Shown here one piece after another: positions 1 through 10,179 of a stretch of DNA of 64,000 nucleotides (position 1 is its first letter; each line of letters starts with the position of its first letter). The DNA is from an uncultured Clostridiaceae bacterium (GTDB lineage: Bacteria; Bacillota; Clostridia; TANB77; CAG-508), in NCBI GenBank assembly GCA_947577025.1, contig CANPTO010000006.1, positions 21,619-85,618 of the forward strand, written 5' to 3'. The translations under genes were made by a program, and so were the position numbers. The notes beneath the pieces are model-generated. The model searched no databases and was not told the origin of the DNA. It was given only the letters and a program-made list of their open reading frames with translations.

Positions 1-100
1 ATTATATATTACATTTGTTAAACATATATTAACGCTTTGTAACTTTTTTGTGTTTATTTTCCTTTTATCTTTCTTCATTATTATTTTTTATACAAAAAAT

Positions 101-140
101 ATAACCCGTATTTCACTATTAATAGTAAAATACGGGTTTG
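101..140 (-). terminator. Intrinsic terminator
   Basis: An AACCCGTATTT/AAATACGGGTT inverted repeat is followed, on the minus strand, by a T-rich run. It lies just past the end of the small gene at 168-413 and probably ends its transcript. Confidence 0.7.
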
Positions 141-167
141 TTCGTTTAATTGTACGAATTTTTGGAA

Positions 168-413
168 TTAGTCAGTAAATTCAAATCCACTATCCTTAAA
201 GTACTTTCCAGCAGGAATGGTATCACATTCATTGTTATTAAATCTTATAAAGTATACTGGCCTCTTTTTTTCGATGTCCAATCCCCAGCCTATAACTTCA
301 GCAATTTCTCCATGCCGAAACGCAGATATACTTTCAGATTTAACTTTTCTTCCAATGTCTTCTTTAGTAACGCCTTCCATCTCCGCTACAAGTTCTCTCA
401 CCTGTGTTGTCAT
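168..413 (-). CDS. Small hypothetical protein (81 aa)
   Basis: I do not recognise the family. A good AGGAGG site precedes the ATG and a terminator follows, so it looks like a real single-gene unit. The protein has a charged helical N-terminus (about residues 1-35). The C-terminal half is rich in beta-forming residues, with PVYFIRFNNNE and a glycine-containing turn, compatible with a small SH3/KOW-like barrel. There is no signal peptide, membrane segment or catalytic motif. Function is unknown. Confidence 0.6.
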   Translation of the reverse strand: MTTQVRELVAEMEGVTKEDIGRKVKSESISAFRHGEIAEVIGWGLDIEKKRPVYFIRFNNNECDTIPAGKYFKDSGFEFTD

Positions 414-592
414 CCTAAATCCTCCTATAAATTCTCAATATTTGATTGCTACAATTATATTATACTATATTCTACATAATTTTTCAATATTTTTAACCTT
501 TTTTTATACTGAATAGTTAGTCAGTTATTTGACACTTAATATTTCATATGGTATATTTTTCCATATAGAAATTTATAAAGGTGTTGATTTAT

Positions 593-1267
593 TTGAAAAG
601 AACAAAATTAATAGATAGAGTTTTACCTTCTTATACAAAAGGTGAAGAAATTTTTAATATGGTTACTCATATTGTTGGTGGTGCTTTGGGGGTTATTGGT
701 ATTATATTGGTACCCATTTTTGCAGGTAAGCATCATAATGTTTATGGTATTGTTAGTGGTATTATTTTTGGTTTTTCTATGATTTTACTTTACTCAATGT
801 CTAGTATATATCATGGGCTTAGTCCTAAACTTAAGTCTAAAAAAATTTTCCAAATTTTAGACCATTGTTCTATTTTTATTTTAATAGCTGGCTCATATAC
901 TCCTTTTTGTTTATGTACATTAAGAGAATATAACCCTATAACTGGTTATTCTATTCTTGCTATTATTTGGCTTGCTGCTATATTAGGTGTTATTTTTAAT
1001 TCTATCGATATTAAAAAGTATAAGGTCCTTTCTATGGTTTGCTACCTTTTAATGGGATGGTGTATTATTGTTAAAATTAATATATTGCCTAATTTATTAA
1101 CTATTCCTGGTTTTGTACTTTTACTTCTTGGTGGTATTATTTATACAATTGGAGCTGTTTTATATGGAGTTGGAAAAAAGCATAAGTATATTCATTCTGT
1201 TTTCCATATATTTATATTTTTAGGAAATTTATTACATTTTCTTTGTATATTATTATATGTTGTTTAA
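593..1267 (+). CDS. Hemolysin III / PAQR-type membrane protein
   Basis: Seven-helix integral membrane protein of the hemolysin III (TrhA/YqfA, PAQR) family. Family signatures are present: SSIYHGL early, LDHCSIFILIAGSYTPF in the middle and HSVFHIFIFLGNLLHF at the end, giving the conserved Ser/His/Asp/His putative metal site in the membrane. Length (about 224 aa) is normal for bacterial members. I prefer the TTG at 593 as start, because AAAGGTG lies about 9 bases upstream; the GTG at 581 is inside that ribosome site. Bacterial members are linked to membrane lipid and energy homeostasis; the exact role here is inferred only. Confidence 0.85.
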   Translation: MKRTKLIDRVLPSYTKGEEIFNMVTHIVGGALGVIGIILVPIFAGKHHNVYGIVSGIIFGFSMILLYSMSSIYHGLSPKLKSKKIFQILDHCSIFILIAGSYTPFCLCTLREYNPITGYSILAIIWLAAILGVIFNSIDIKKYKVLSMVCYLLMGWCIIVKINILPNLLTIPGFVLLLLGGIIYTIGAVLYGVGKKHKYIHSVFHIFIFLGNLLHFLCILLYVV

Positions 1268-1348
1268 TTATTTGCAAGGAAATAGTTTAGCCATACTAAT
1301 ATTATTTCAATTTAAATTATTTTTTCCTATACAATAAGAAAGTGGCTT

Positions 1349-1382
1349 TGCTACACGGACGAGCGACGCTCGCCCCTACAAT
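1349..1382. repeat. Partial palindromic repeat (GCCCCTACA end)
   Basis: The stretch contains GAGCGACGCTCGCCCCTACA. It shares the CGCCCCTACA end with the longer inverted elements at 36567-36700 and 54406-54557, so it looks like a truncated or diverged copy sitting between two convergent genes. Confidence 0.5.
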
Positions 1383-1411
1383 TTAAAATTAGATTTTTTC
1401 TATTTAAAAGT

Positions 1412-1446
1412 TAAAAAAACCGCAGACAATCGTCTGCAGTTTCTTT
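1412..1446 (-). terminator. Intrinsic terminator after helicase gene
   Basis: CTGCAGACGATTGTCTGCGG hairpin followed by a run of T on the minus strand, directly downstream of the helicase stop codon. Confidence 0.8.
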
Positions 1447-1460
1447 AGCATTTCTGGTAC

Positions 1461-4151
1461 TTATGCTATTTTCAAATCTTCAATCATTACATTGTAGAGT
1501 TCTTCTAAGTCGGAAATTCTTTCTTCAATGTTACTGATATCCAATCCTTCTAATAGCTCTCGTACATAGGAGTCAAATTCCTCCTTTACTTTTTGTTCTT
1601 TTTTGGACAGGCCTTTTACACCTTTAATAAATTTGAATTTCTTTTCTGAATAATTCTCTTTGATGTACTTCCCATACAGAAATTCTACAGTTTCTTTTGT
1701 ATTTTCTACTGCCTTTTCTTCATCTTCAATTAATTCTAATTTCAGAGAATTGTTTTTCAGCAGTGTAATACATCCAAAACCATAAATTGGCTGACCATAT
1801 CCACCATTACCAATTGTTATTTCTCGCTTTCCCATGTAAGGAATGCATTTTAATGCAGACGAAATGTCAAAAGATTCTAATTCAGGAATATATCTTTTGG
1901 CTCTATCCCATGCTTCTTTTACTCTTGCACGTTCTACTTTGTTTCTTAAGTCTGCCATAGTATTTCCATTGTATCCATGCCAAGAGTCTCCATAGTAATT
2001 AAATGTTACCTGTGTTCCATCATCTAAAGTTATTCTTTTAGTATTTGAATGATACAATGTATACTTATCTACAGTTATTGAGGCTTCCTTCCAGCCATAG
2101 TTTACGTCAAAGGTTTTTCCGTCAATCTCTATTGTTTTTTGCCTTCTTTCTTCGTAGTAAGTACTTCTATTGCTACTTTCATAATCAGCTTTTAGCCTTT
2201 CATACTCTGGATGATTTGGAACAGTTTTGGTATCTTCTGCAATTTGAATATCTTTAAAATATGTTACCTTTGTTACTTTAACAGCGTCCTCATAAGAAGA
2301 ATAATAACTATCTGTCTCCTCTTCTGTAATAAACTGAGGTGCTATTTCTTTTAATTCCTCTGCACTTACTTTTGTTACTATTGTAACCAAGTCCATGGTT
2401 CTCTTTCTGCCATATGAGTCTTTAAACTCAATAATTCTCGGCTTTCCAACTACTAAACTTGGATTACTTGAGCTTAAGCAACTTTTTCGATCTAAGTTTC
2501 TGTAAATTCCATCTCCATTTACATATCCATAACCAGTATCTTTGTATACATGGTTAATCATTCCTGCCATGCATGCCATCTTTATTGCCTTTCGGTCGTC
2601 TGAAGATGTTATTTCTACAACTCCTTTTAATGCTTCATGCATTCTTTTGATGTGCTCTTTAATTTGGAAGAAAGCTTTTTTGTTAATGCCTAACTCGTCG
2701 AATTTTACAAACCCCATTTTTTGAAGCTCATTCCATACATCCAGCTCTGCTAATAGGTCACTTTCTCTTTCACGAGTAAAATTATCATATGAGCCTTGTT
2801 TCCCATAGATAGGATCTCCTTCTGAGTCTATTCCAATTTGCCTTTGGTTACTGCTAAGCAAAGTTCCGATTTCAACAATAGATGCAATTTTAATTACTTC
2901 TTCTGTAACACCATATTTCTCAGCTTCAATAATCATTCTTGCTGACTGCACGCCTACTGGCATTTTAGCCATCTTGTAGCCAATGGGAGTTACTGTGTTA
3001 TCTTCTTTAAGTGCACCTAAGTTTATAAGCATTTCTTTTGCTCTTACAAGTTCTTCTATTCTTGGCTGATGGAAGAATGGAAATTCTACTGCGTCAATTC
3101 CAATAGTTGCTAAGCGCAGTACTGTCTGCTCTAAAAGACATCTTTGAATTTCAGGTACCGAGAATTCTTTTCTTTCTTCAAAGTAAGTATTTGAGCAAAG
3201 AATGTATTTACCTTCCTTTGTTCTTCCTGCACGGCCTTTTCTTTGCATGCAGTCTGCCTTGCTTGTGTCTCTTAAGAATAATCCCTGAATACCATTATAT
3301 GTTTCTAAGTGTCTTTCTTTTCCTGTGTCTGCAACTGCGTCAATATCTGGAATTGTTATCGAAGTCTGTGCTACATTGGTGGCTACAATTACCTTGGGAA
3401 CAGAATAACTATAAAAGCACTTCTTCTGCTCTTCTGAATCCAGTTCACCATGTAATGGAAGCACTTTTGCTTTTACATTGATAGAAGAAAGTTTCTTAAT
3501 CACTTCTGCAATTTCTTTTTTTCCTGGAACAAATACTAATGTATTACGTCCTTCTAAAACCATTTCAGTAATAGCTGGAATTAGACTTTCTTCACTTCTT
3601 TCTTCAAAGCTTACTGGATATAATCTTCCAGGTACTTCAAGAGAATATACATCTTCTCCAAAGTATTCTTCCAAGTTCTCCTTTTCCAGAGTTGCACTCA
3701 TAATAACTACTTTGGTACACCAGCCCTCCTGTATCTTCTTCTTAGACCAGCCTACAAGTGTTTCAATATTTGAGTTCCACTCGTGAACTTCATCTATTAC
3801 TAACACTTTTGGCTTGTTCTTGGTGTCTGTAAGAGACCGAACTAACTCTAAGCCATCTGTACAATAAAGCACTGATGTGTTTTTAGAGTCCTTTCTCTCG
3901 AGTGCTGTTCTGAAACCTACTATTTCACCTAACGTAGTTTCCATCTCTTCTGCCACTCTTTCTGCTAATGACCAAGCTGCCATACGCCGAGGTTCGGTAA
4001 CAACAACATCATACCCAGCATTATATGCATACTGTGGTACCTGTGTTGACTTTCCAGAGCCTGTTTCAGCTGTAATAATTGTTACAGCATGGTTCTTGAT
4101 AGCCTCTGTGATTTCATTCATGTAGTTGTAAATAGGTAATGATGTGTTCAT
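1461..4151 (-). CDS. DEAH-type ATP-dependent RNA helicase (HrpA/HrpB-like)
   Basis: 896-aa superfamily 2 helicase. Motif I AETGSGKST is near residues 28-36, motif Ia-like TEPRR near 53-57, DEVH near 120-123, SAT near 152-154 and motif VI QRKGRAGR near 305. It then has the winged-helix/ratchet region typical of DEAH helicases and a long C-terminal extension of about 350 residues that I cannot assign. Family members unwind RNA or RNP using NTPs. It is a single-gene unit with its own terminator. Base use is less AT-rich than most neighbours, and it has two in-frame CGG codons (in PRR of motif Ia and in LVRSL) that must be read as arginine, unlike the frameshifted genes elsewhere in the window. 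Confidence 0.85.
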   Translation of the reverse strand: MNTSLPIYNYMNEITEAIKNHAVTIITAETGSGKSTQVPQYAYNAGYDVVVTEPRRMAAWSLAERVAEEMETTLGEIVGFRTALERKDSKNTSVLYCTDGLELVRSLTDTKNKPKVLVIDEVHEWNSNIETLVGWSKKKIQEGWCTKVVIMSATLEKENLEEYFGEDVYSLEVPGRLYPVSFEERSEESLIPAITEMVLEGRNTLVFVPGKKEIAEVIKKLSSINVKAKVLPLHGELDSEEQKKCFYSYSVPKVIVATNVAQTSITIPDIDAVADTGKERHLETYNGIQGLFLRDTSKADCMQRKGRAGRTKEGKYILCSNTYFEERKEFSVPEIQRCLLEQTVLRLATIGIDAVEFPFFHQPRIEELVRAKEMLINLGALKEDNTVTPIGYKMAKMPVGVQSARMIIEAEKYGVTEEVIKIASIVEIGTLLSSNQRQIGIDSEGDPIYGKQGSYDNFTRERESDLLAELDVWNELQKMGFVKFDELGINKKAFFQIKEHIKRMHEALKGVVEITSSDDRKAIKMACMAGMINHVYKDTGYGYVNGDGIYRNLDRKSCLSSSNPSLVVGKPRIIEFKDSYGRKRTMDLVTIVTKVSAEELKEIAPQFITEEETDSYYSSYEDAVKVTKVTYFKDIQIAEDTKTVPNHPEYERLKADYESSNRSTYYEERRQKTIEIDGKTFDVNYGWKEASITVDKYTLYHSNTKRITLDDGTQVTFNYYGDSWHGYNGNTMADLRNKVERARVKEAWDRAKRYIPELESFDISSALKCIPYMGKREITIGNGGYGQPIYGFGCITLLKNNSLKLELIEDEEKAVENTKETVEFLYGKYIKENYSEKKFKFIKGVKGLSKKEQKVKEEFDSYVRELLEGLDISNIEERISDLEELYNVMIEDLKIA

Positions 4152-4446
4152 ATTAAAATACTCCTTTCAAATTTCGCTTATTTAAGTTTTTTGGTAATGT
4201 TTGTTTATGCTAAATATAAACAATATTGCTTATATTATATAACATTTTACATAACATTGCAAGCAGATATAGTTATTTATGTAAAAAAAGTAATAACTTT
4301 TACTTATTATTATCAAAGTTATTACTTATATATAAGGTTATTTTTAATTATTTTGTTTTGCTTAGTATTTGTTGTTATATATAATATATTTCTATTTTAT
4401 TATATATACATGTTCTTAAACAAGTTTACAAATTATTAATATATTT
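4152..4446. other. AT-rich intergenic stretch
   Basis: No gene or clear hairpin apart from the ribosome site and probable promoter of the helicase gene at its left end. Composition is extremely AT-rich. Confidence 0.5.
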
Positions 4447-5244
4447 TTATTTTCCTACATTTATATTTCCACAATCACATTCTAGTTGTAATGTAATTTC
4501 TGAGTTTCTATTATTTTTACTTATATTTGCTTTTCCTAAGTTTACTTTTGATTCTATGTATACTTCGTTTGTTTCTTTTATATCTATATTTCCTAAGTCT
4601 GCTTTTATTTTAGAATTTTCGTTTATTATAAGTTTTTGTATTTCTACGTTTCCTGAGTCAACTTTTATGTCGCATTTATTTAGTATTTCTTCTACTTTTA
4701 TATTTCCTAAATCACATTTTATATTTGCATTTTTTATTTTGCCTATTTCTACATTTCCTGCGTCACAGTCTACATTTATTGTTGCATTTGGTAAATTGTT
4801 TATATAGCAGTTTCCTAAGTTATTGTTTATTTTTATTGTATTATGATAGCTAGAAGGAATATTTATTATAATATCATTTTTTATATTTCCAAAATTAAAA
4901 AATATGAATTTGTTTCTTTTTGTATAATCTACTATTAATTTGTTTCCTTCTAACGTAATTTCTACATCTTTCTCTTCTTCTCCATAAGCTGTTACTGTAA
5001 TATTATCGTTTGAAGTTTCTTTGAATGTAATATCTCCTGCATCTTGTTTTATTTCTATATTTTTTATTTCCTCTAAGCTAAAGGTTTTGTCATATATTAT
5101 TTTATTGCTTTTAGAACCAATATTTATTATTTTACCTTTTCCCCCTGTTAAATTTACTACTAAAAACATTACTAAAATGAATATTAATATAGAAAGTAGT
5201 ATTAATAAACATATAATTGGTGTTTTACTATTCATCTTTTTCAT
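4447..5244 (-). CDS. DUF4097-type membrane-anchored beta-helix protein
   Basis: 265 aa. One N-terminal membrane segment (about residues 10-32) is followed by a repetitive beta-strand domain with recurring blocks of the type DCDAGNVEIGKI, KCDLGNIKVEEI and KVDSGNVEIQKL. This regular D-x-G-N pattern is the DUF4097 (putative adhesin, LiaX-like) right-handed beta-solenoid. The start overlaps the end of the upstream HTH gene by 17 bases, so the two are translationally coupled. HTH/DUF4097 pairs in Firmicutes are often linked to cell-envelope stress responses; the ligand here is unknown. Confidence 0.8.
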   Translation of the reverse strand: MKKMNSKTPIICLLILLSILIFILVMFLVVNLTGGKGKIINIGSKSNKIIYDKTFSLEEIKNIEIKQDAGDITFKETSNDNITVTAYGEEEKDVEITLEGNKLIVDYTKRNKFIFFNFGNIKNDIIINIPSSYHNTIKINNNLGNCYINNLPNATINVDCDAGNVEIGKIKNANIKCDLGNIKVEEILNKCDIKVDSGNVEIQKLIINENSKIKADLGNIDIKETNEVYIESKVNLGKANISKNNRNSEITLQLECDCGNINVGK

Positions 5245-5875
5245 CTCCTTTTAACATAAATATTAATTTTACAGCTTGGCATATTAAACCATTTATTATA
5301 AATATTACCCATGTTACATGCCATGCCATTGTTGTAAAGCTTATTATGAAATATAGTGCTACACAAATTGAGCCTATTATTCCATTTATTTGTTTTATTA
5401 TTTTTTCTTCTTTCTTTTCTTCTTTTGTTTTTTCAAATTTTGGCATTGACATATAGTTTTTTATTATTCTTGCTGTTGCCCAACCTATTAATATTAGGAA
5501 TATTGAACTTGCTACTATTGGGTTTACATGTTTTACTGGAACTAATATCATTATTAAAGCTACTGCTAAAATGTATATAAAAATAGAACCACTTACTACT
5601 TTTGCTGATTTTTCTTTTGCCTCTTGTTTAGTAATTACTTTTTCTTCTTGTACTTCCTCCTTCTTCTGCTTTTCTTCTTTTTTTCCTGTTAGCAGTTCTT
5701 CTACACCTATTTCGAATAATTCGCTTATTGGAACTATTTTATCAAAGTCTGGTGTACTTTGGTTTGTTTCCCATTTTGAAACAGTTTGCCTAGTTACATT
5801 TAATTTTTCTGCAACCTCATCTTGTGTTAAACTTTTTGCTTTTCTTAATTCAAATAATCTTTCTCCTAAATTCAT
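5228..5875 (-). CDS. XRE-family HTH regulator with membrane domain
   Basis: The N-terminal XRE helix-turn-helix (about residues 1-60, LTQDEVAEKLNVTRQTVSKWE) is followed by a charged linker and three or four C-terminal hydrophobic helices, making a membrane-tethered transcription factor. The longer reading frame could start at 5923, but GGGAGG lies correctly before the ATG at 5875 (MNLGERLFEL), which also matches the usual start of XRE domains. It is upstream of, and overlaps, the DUF4097 gene and probably controls it. Confidence 0.85.
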   Translation of the reverse strand: MNLGERLFELRKAKSLTQDEVAEKLNVTRQTVSKWETNQSTPDFDKIVPISELFEIGVEELLTGKKEEKQKKEEVQEEKVITKQEAKEKSAKVVSGSIFIYILAVALIMILVPVKHVNPIVASSIFLILIGWATARIIKNYMSMPKFEKTKEEKKEEKIIKQINGIIGSICVALYFIISFTTMAWHVTWVIFIINGLICQAVKLIFMLKGDEKDE

Positions 5876-6084
5876 TATTTTCATCCTCCCTTTATTTAAA
5901 ATTATATATATTTCTTTGGCCAATTTCTATCAATTTTAGTTGGAAATTTGTCAACTGATTTTAACATTGTAGTGTTTTATTTGGTTGCAAAAGCTTATAT
6001 ATTGTATTAATTTAAATTTTTCTTTTATATAATATCATAAAAATGAATCTACTTCAATTAAGTATTTACTAAATTTCTTAAACA

Positions 6085-6117
6085 AAAACTGAGTGCACAT
6101 TGTACACTCAGTTTTTT
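6085..6117. terminator. Bidirectional intrinsic terminator
   Basis: AAAACTGAGTG and CACTCAGTTTT arms with A/T runs on both sides. It ends the gene at 6129-7914 and insulates it from the HTH operon. Confidence 0.85.
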
Positions 6118-6128
6118 GGATAAAATTT

Positions 6129-7914
6129 TTAATTATTATTCTGATACTCCTGTAATATCTTCGCCTTTTCTTCATCTGAAAGGCTGTTCCAGGTGTCTTC
6201 AGTTACATCAGGATTTACTTCAATCATTTGGCTATCTTCTGCATCATATGCTGAAGTACCTTCATCGAGTTCATTTCGTTTTTCCTGTGCTTCGGAAACA
6301 GGGGTAGCAAATGCAACATTATCAAATGTTACGATGTCTACTGTCCCATTTTTGTCATCTACATAAGTAATTTTTACAGTATCACCATCACGAGTAACTG
6401 CCAGTTCTTCTGAAACCATATACGAAGCTGTGAAGATTTTCTCTTCTTCTCCTTCTACTACCAAATAATAGTAAGTTGAGCCGTCTTCTACTACATTTGA
6501 GATCCGCTGAACTTTGCCTTTATAAGTATATCCATATGCTTCATCGGAAGCTACTACATGTGTAGTACTATTTCTTGCAACTGCTTGGATATATGCTCTG
6601 TTTGCCTCAGACAAACTAGCTCCTTTGGCTGCTATACTATAATTCTCAATATTTACCATTGCATATGCTTTTAATAGCCCTTCTTGATCTTTAAGTCCCA
6701 TAACATATGTAGGAATTCCATTAATATTTAATGGTAATGGCTCTGTCGATGTATAACCAAAGTCTGATACCAATCCTTCTGCCGATTTCATTGCTGCACT
6801 TTCTGTTGCACCATTTAAATATGCTATTTGTGCATATTTGTTTCGGGTATTTACCATAATGAAACCTACACTAGATTCATCTGTTCCTACACTCGTCATT
6901 CCTGTGAAATAGTAGCAATCTCCTTCTACATACACAGTTAATATAAGATCTGTTTTCTTTGTCATTTCTGTGTTTCCAAATATAGTATTCCCAAAACCGT
7001 GTATCAGTTTTCCCCAATTGTCTATTTGGTTTTCAATAAATGCCTGTGGCTGAATAATATCTACCCAATCTGGCGTATCTTCTACTGAATACCAGCTTGT
7101 TTCACCTGTTTGTGCATCTACTACTACCACTCCAGTTGCCTCTTCGGTTCCAAATATTGTTTTATTTTCATATGTTGTTACTACCCAATATGGACGTCCA
7201 GAGTCATTAATTTCAAATGTATACTCTGTTAATCCAACGTTTTTAAATCCTTGATTCCTTATATGGCGTGTTAAGTCATAGCTAAAATAAGCTGACTTCT
7301 GGTAACGAATATTAATCTTTTCGCCATCTAACTCTGTTATAAAATTTACTTTGTTGGGGTTTGAAGCAGAAACTGTAATATAGCCTGGTATGGTTCTATT
7401 CTTATTCCATTTGAAATATCCAGAATGCTCAAGAGGTACTACATACATAATTTCTCCATTTACCTCCTGAATTGCTGCATTTCCTAAGTATACTCTAGAC
7501 CCTAAGGCAATATCTTCGCCAATCTTCTTGTCAGCTTGCTTCTTTGCCAATGCTTCGTCTACAATTGGAATTTGAGAAGTGTCTATCTGTTTTATCATTT
7601 CTGAATATTCTACTTTTTCTACTTCTCCAATTTGTTGCTGTTTTACTGTTGCATTGAATACAGAACTTCCAAAAAAGGCTCCCCCTATCCATAAAATTAG
7701 TAAAATTGCAAATCCTAAAAAGGCTATAACACCCGCTATTCCAAAGTCAGAAACCCACATGGCAATATTGGATATTAGTATAATTACACATAAACCTATG
7801 AATAGAAAACCGCTGGCATATGCAATTGATAATGGCGGAAGCCATAAACCAATATAGTGCGCACATTAATACTACTGAAAGAACACTTACAACTAACTTA
7901 CCTACTTTTTCCAT
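6129..7914 (-). CDS. Large membrane-anchored protein, 5' end frameshifted
   Basis: I do not recognise a named family. The main open frame starts at 7760 and encodes about 543 aa: hydrophobic N-terminus, then a long extracytoplasmic beta-rich region with repeated blocks (PIVDEALAKKQADKK; GRPYWVVTTYENK; GETSWYSVEDTPDWVD) and an acidic, disordered C-tail. The only good ribosome site (AGGAGG) precedes an ATG at 7914 in another frame. That frame gives a hydrophobic leader and meets the main frame after one skipped base. A CGG whose first base maps to 7812 sits at a possible junction, but the hydrophobic run also fits a shift a little earlier, so the site is uncertain. The same gene has another CGG (KVQRIS) that must be read as arginine. 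Confidence 0.6.
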
Positions 7915-8257
7915 TCTGAAATCCTCCTATATTGTTTGCTTGGTTTTTAAGTTACTTGTGAAATTCTATCCTCCTTTTATTATTTTATTTAAAATAAATT
8001 TTTTAAAACATATTACTTTAAAAGTATGTCATGTTTTATGGAAACTTGCAATAGCTTTTATTGTTTTTTTGTTTTCTTAGTAGTTATTTGTTTTTTACTA
8101 ATTACATATTTTAGTTAAATATCTTTATACTTTAATATTATTAGTTTTTTCAATTTTCAAAAAATTTTATTTAAAGAAAGTTCTTTTTCTGTGCTTTTAT
8201 TCTTGTATACATTTTTACATTCTGGTTATCCTATTAAAAAAATCTGGAGGTGTTTTT
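7915..8257. other. Intergenic, divergent promoter region
   Basis: This is the space between a minus-strand gene and the plus-strand coat-protein gene. It holds AGGAGG before 7914 and TGGAGGTG before 8258. I see no ORF, repeat or strong hairpin. Confidence 0.5.
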
Positions 8258-8809
8258 ATGAAATTAACTATATGTGAATTAAGTTATTTAAATGAACTAA
8301 TTACTAGTTGTGTTAATACTATTACTTGTATGTCTTTATTTAAAAATCAGGTTACTAATGAAGAATTAAAAGCTTTACTTTGTAATCATTTTCCTATTCA
8401 TGTGGAGGATTATAATAGAAAAGTAGAGTTTGTTAAAAATGTGGATAGTGCTTCTGGAAAACTTAATGTTCCTGAGCTTAATACTTCTATTTTTGCTGAA
8501 GATGTTAATAGTTCTAAACATGCTGAGCCTATTACTGTAAATACTAATGTTACTACTTTGACTGATAGGGAAATTGCTTTATCATATTTCTTAACTTTAA
8601 AAAGAGCTGGTAAGGAATATGCTATAGCTTCTATGGAGGCTACTAACCCTACTTTACGTCAATTTTTAAAAGATGCTTATACTATGAGTTGTAATCATTC
8701 TTATGAAGTTTATGAGTGGATGGCTAAAAATAATTATTATCCGATTATTGTTGCTACAGGTGAACAAACTGGCGATATTGCTAGTATTTATAATACTATT
8801 TCTTTGTAG
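8258..8809 (+). CDS. Spore coat protein, CotF-like ferritin fold
   Basis: 183 aa. The C-terminal two-thirds resembles the CotF family: ALSYFLTLKRAGKEYAIASMEA, NPTLRQFLKDAY and MSCNHSYEVYEWMAKNNYYP, that is, paired long helices of the ferritin-like coat proteins made late in sporulation. The N-terminal part also contains cysteine-rich helical sequence. A TGGAGGTG site precedes the ATG and a terminator follows. It is the main direct hint that the organism makes endospores. Confidence 0.75.
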   Translation: MKLTICELSYLNELITSCVNTITCMSLFKNQVTNEELKALLCNHFPIHVEDYNRKVEFVKNVDSASGKLNVPELNTSIFAEDVNSSKHAEPITVNTNVTTLTDREIALSYFLTLKRAGKEYAIASMEATNPTLRQFLKDAYTMSCNHSYEVYEWMAKNNYYPIIVATGEQTGDIASIYNTISL

Positions 8810-8813
8810 GGTA

Positions 8814-8869
8814 TTTAGAGATTTTTGGAAAGATTTGGGACGTGTTCAAAACTTTCCAAAAATCTCTAA
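8814..8869 (+). terminator. Intrinsic terminator after coat gene
   Basis: A long TAGAGATTTTTGGAAAG/CTTTCCAAAAATCTCTA inverted repeat (17-bp arms) is followed by an AT-rich tail. The loop holds GGGACGTGTTC, resembling the ends of the GGGAC repeat family seen elsewhere in the window. Confidence 0.75.
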
Positions 8870-8967
8870 TTTATTATATTTGCTTGGCATTTTACATAAT
8901 ACATTATATACTTATAGCGTTAATATTGTAATTAATCTTTTTAAAATTTTGAGGAGGTATATTAATT

Positions 8968-10077
8968 ATGAAACGAATTCATTCTTTTGTTCTTACAGGT
9001 GGGCCTTCTGGTGGTAAAACTTCTGGTTTGTCTATTATTGAGCAGGAACTTGGAAACCGGGGTTATTATGTTTTAGTTGTTCCTGAAACAGCAACTGAAC
9101 TTATTCCTACTGGAATTAGACCTTTTGGAAATTCTTTAAGTAATTTGGATTTTCAACATGTTCTTTTGGAGAAACAATTATTTAAAGAAAAACTTTATCG
9201 TAATACTGCTAACTTGTATATTCCATCAAATGACATTGTAATTCTACATGATCGTGGTATTATTGATAATAAAAGTTATATGACACCTGGTGAGTTTCAA
9301 ACTCTTCTTTATCAGTTTGGTATGAATGAAGTCTCTGCACGAGATAGATATGATGCAGTATTTCATCTTGTTACTGCTGCTGATGGTGCTGAAGAATTCT
9401 ATACTTTAGAAAATAATGTTGCTAGAACAGAAACCCCTGAGCAGGCAAGGCAATTAGATAGAAAAGGAATTGCTAATTGGACTGGTCACACTCATTTACG
9501 AGTTATTGATAACTCTACTGATTTTAAGAGAAAAATGTCAAGACTTATGAATGAAGTTTATTCAGCTCTTGGGGAGCCTGTTCCAATTGAAATTGAACGT
9601 AAGTATTTAGTACAAAAGCCAGATTTAAATGTTCTTTCTAAATATGTTGACATTACAACTGTAGATATTGTTCAAACATACCTTACTTCTTCAAATGGAA
9701 AAGAACGTAGAATTCGTCAGCGTGGTCAAAATGGTAACTTTTCATATTATATTACAGAAAAGCAGGAAACTTCTGGCATTGAACGTCCAGAAGTTGAAAA
9801 GAAAATTTCTGAAAAAGACTATTTACGTTATCTTTCTCAGATTGATTCTTCTCTTAGCCCTATTGTTAAAAAACGGGCTTGCTTTGTTTACAAAGCTCAA
9901 TATTTTGAACTTGACATTTTTAATTTTTCTACTGATTATGCTTTGATGGAAATTGAACTTACTGATAAGACAAGTATTGTAAACTTGCCAACATTTATTA
10001 ATATTTTAAAAGAAGTTACTGATGACCCACAATACAGAAATCATAAACTTGCTAAAACACAAGCATTTCCTGTATAA
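8968..10077 (+). CDS. AAA-type nucleotide kinase fused to a CYTH domain
   Basis: 369 aa with two domains. Residues about 1-180 form a P-loop kinase-like module (GPSGGKTS Walker A, VVPETATEL, HDRGIIDNKSYM). Residues about 190-369 form a CYTH/triphosphate tunnel domain opening with IEIERKYLV, the ExExK signature that binds triphosphates and divalent metal. CYTH proteins hydrolyse inorganic triphosphate or act on nucleotide substrates; the true substrate of the fusion is not known to me. GAGGAGGT precedes the ATG and a strong terminator follows, so it is a single-gene unit. It contains two CGG codons (NRGYY, KKRACF) that must be read as arginine. Confidence 0.8.
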   Translation: MKRIHSFVLTGGPSGGKTSGLSIIEQELGNRGYYVLVVPETATELIPTGIRPFGNSLSNLDFQHVLLEKQLFKEKLYRNTANLYIPSNDIVILHDRGIIDNKSYMTPGEFQTLLYQFGMNEVSARDRYDAVFHLVTAADGAEEFYTLENNVARTETPEQARQLDRKGIANWTGHTHLRVIDNSTDFKRKMSRLMNEVYSALGEPVPIEIERKYLVQKPDLNVLSKYVDITTVDIVQTYLTSSNGKERRIRQRGQNGNFSYYITEKQETSGIERPEVEKKISEKDYLRYLSQIDSSLSPIVKKRACFVYKAQYFELDIFNFSTDYALMEIELTDKTSIVNLPTFINILKEVTDDPQYRNHKLAKTQAFPV

Positions 10078-10092
10078 TATTATTTGTTTTAT

Positions 10093-10137
10093 AAATACCT
10101 CCCAAAATAGTGTAATACACTTTTTGGGAGGTATTTA
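10093..10137. terminator. Strong bidirectional terminator
   Basis: AAATACCTCCCAAAA and TTTTGGGAGGTATTT arms separate the AAA-CYTH gene from the convergent fatty-acid block. Confidence 0.85.
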
Positions 10138-10179
10138 ATGAATATTTATTTTTTATTTCTTTCATATGTAATGTGAGCT

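Noticed and set aside
7812..7812. A tenth certain CGG skip in the gene at 6129-7914
   Set aside because: The two frames could join at CGG, but the hydrophobic segment reads at least as well if the shift lies slightly upstream, and the same gene has a CGG read as arginine after the same CAG codon. Left as a possibility only.
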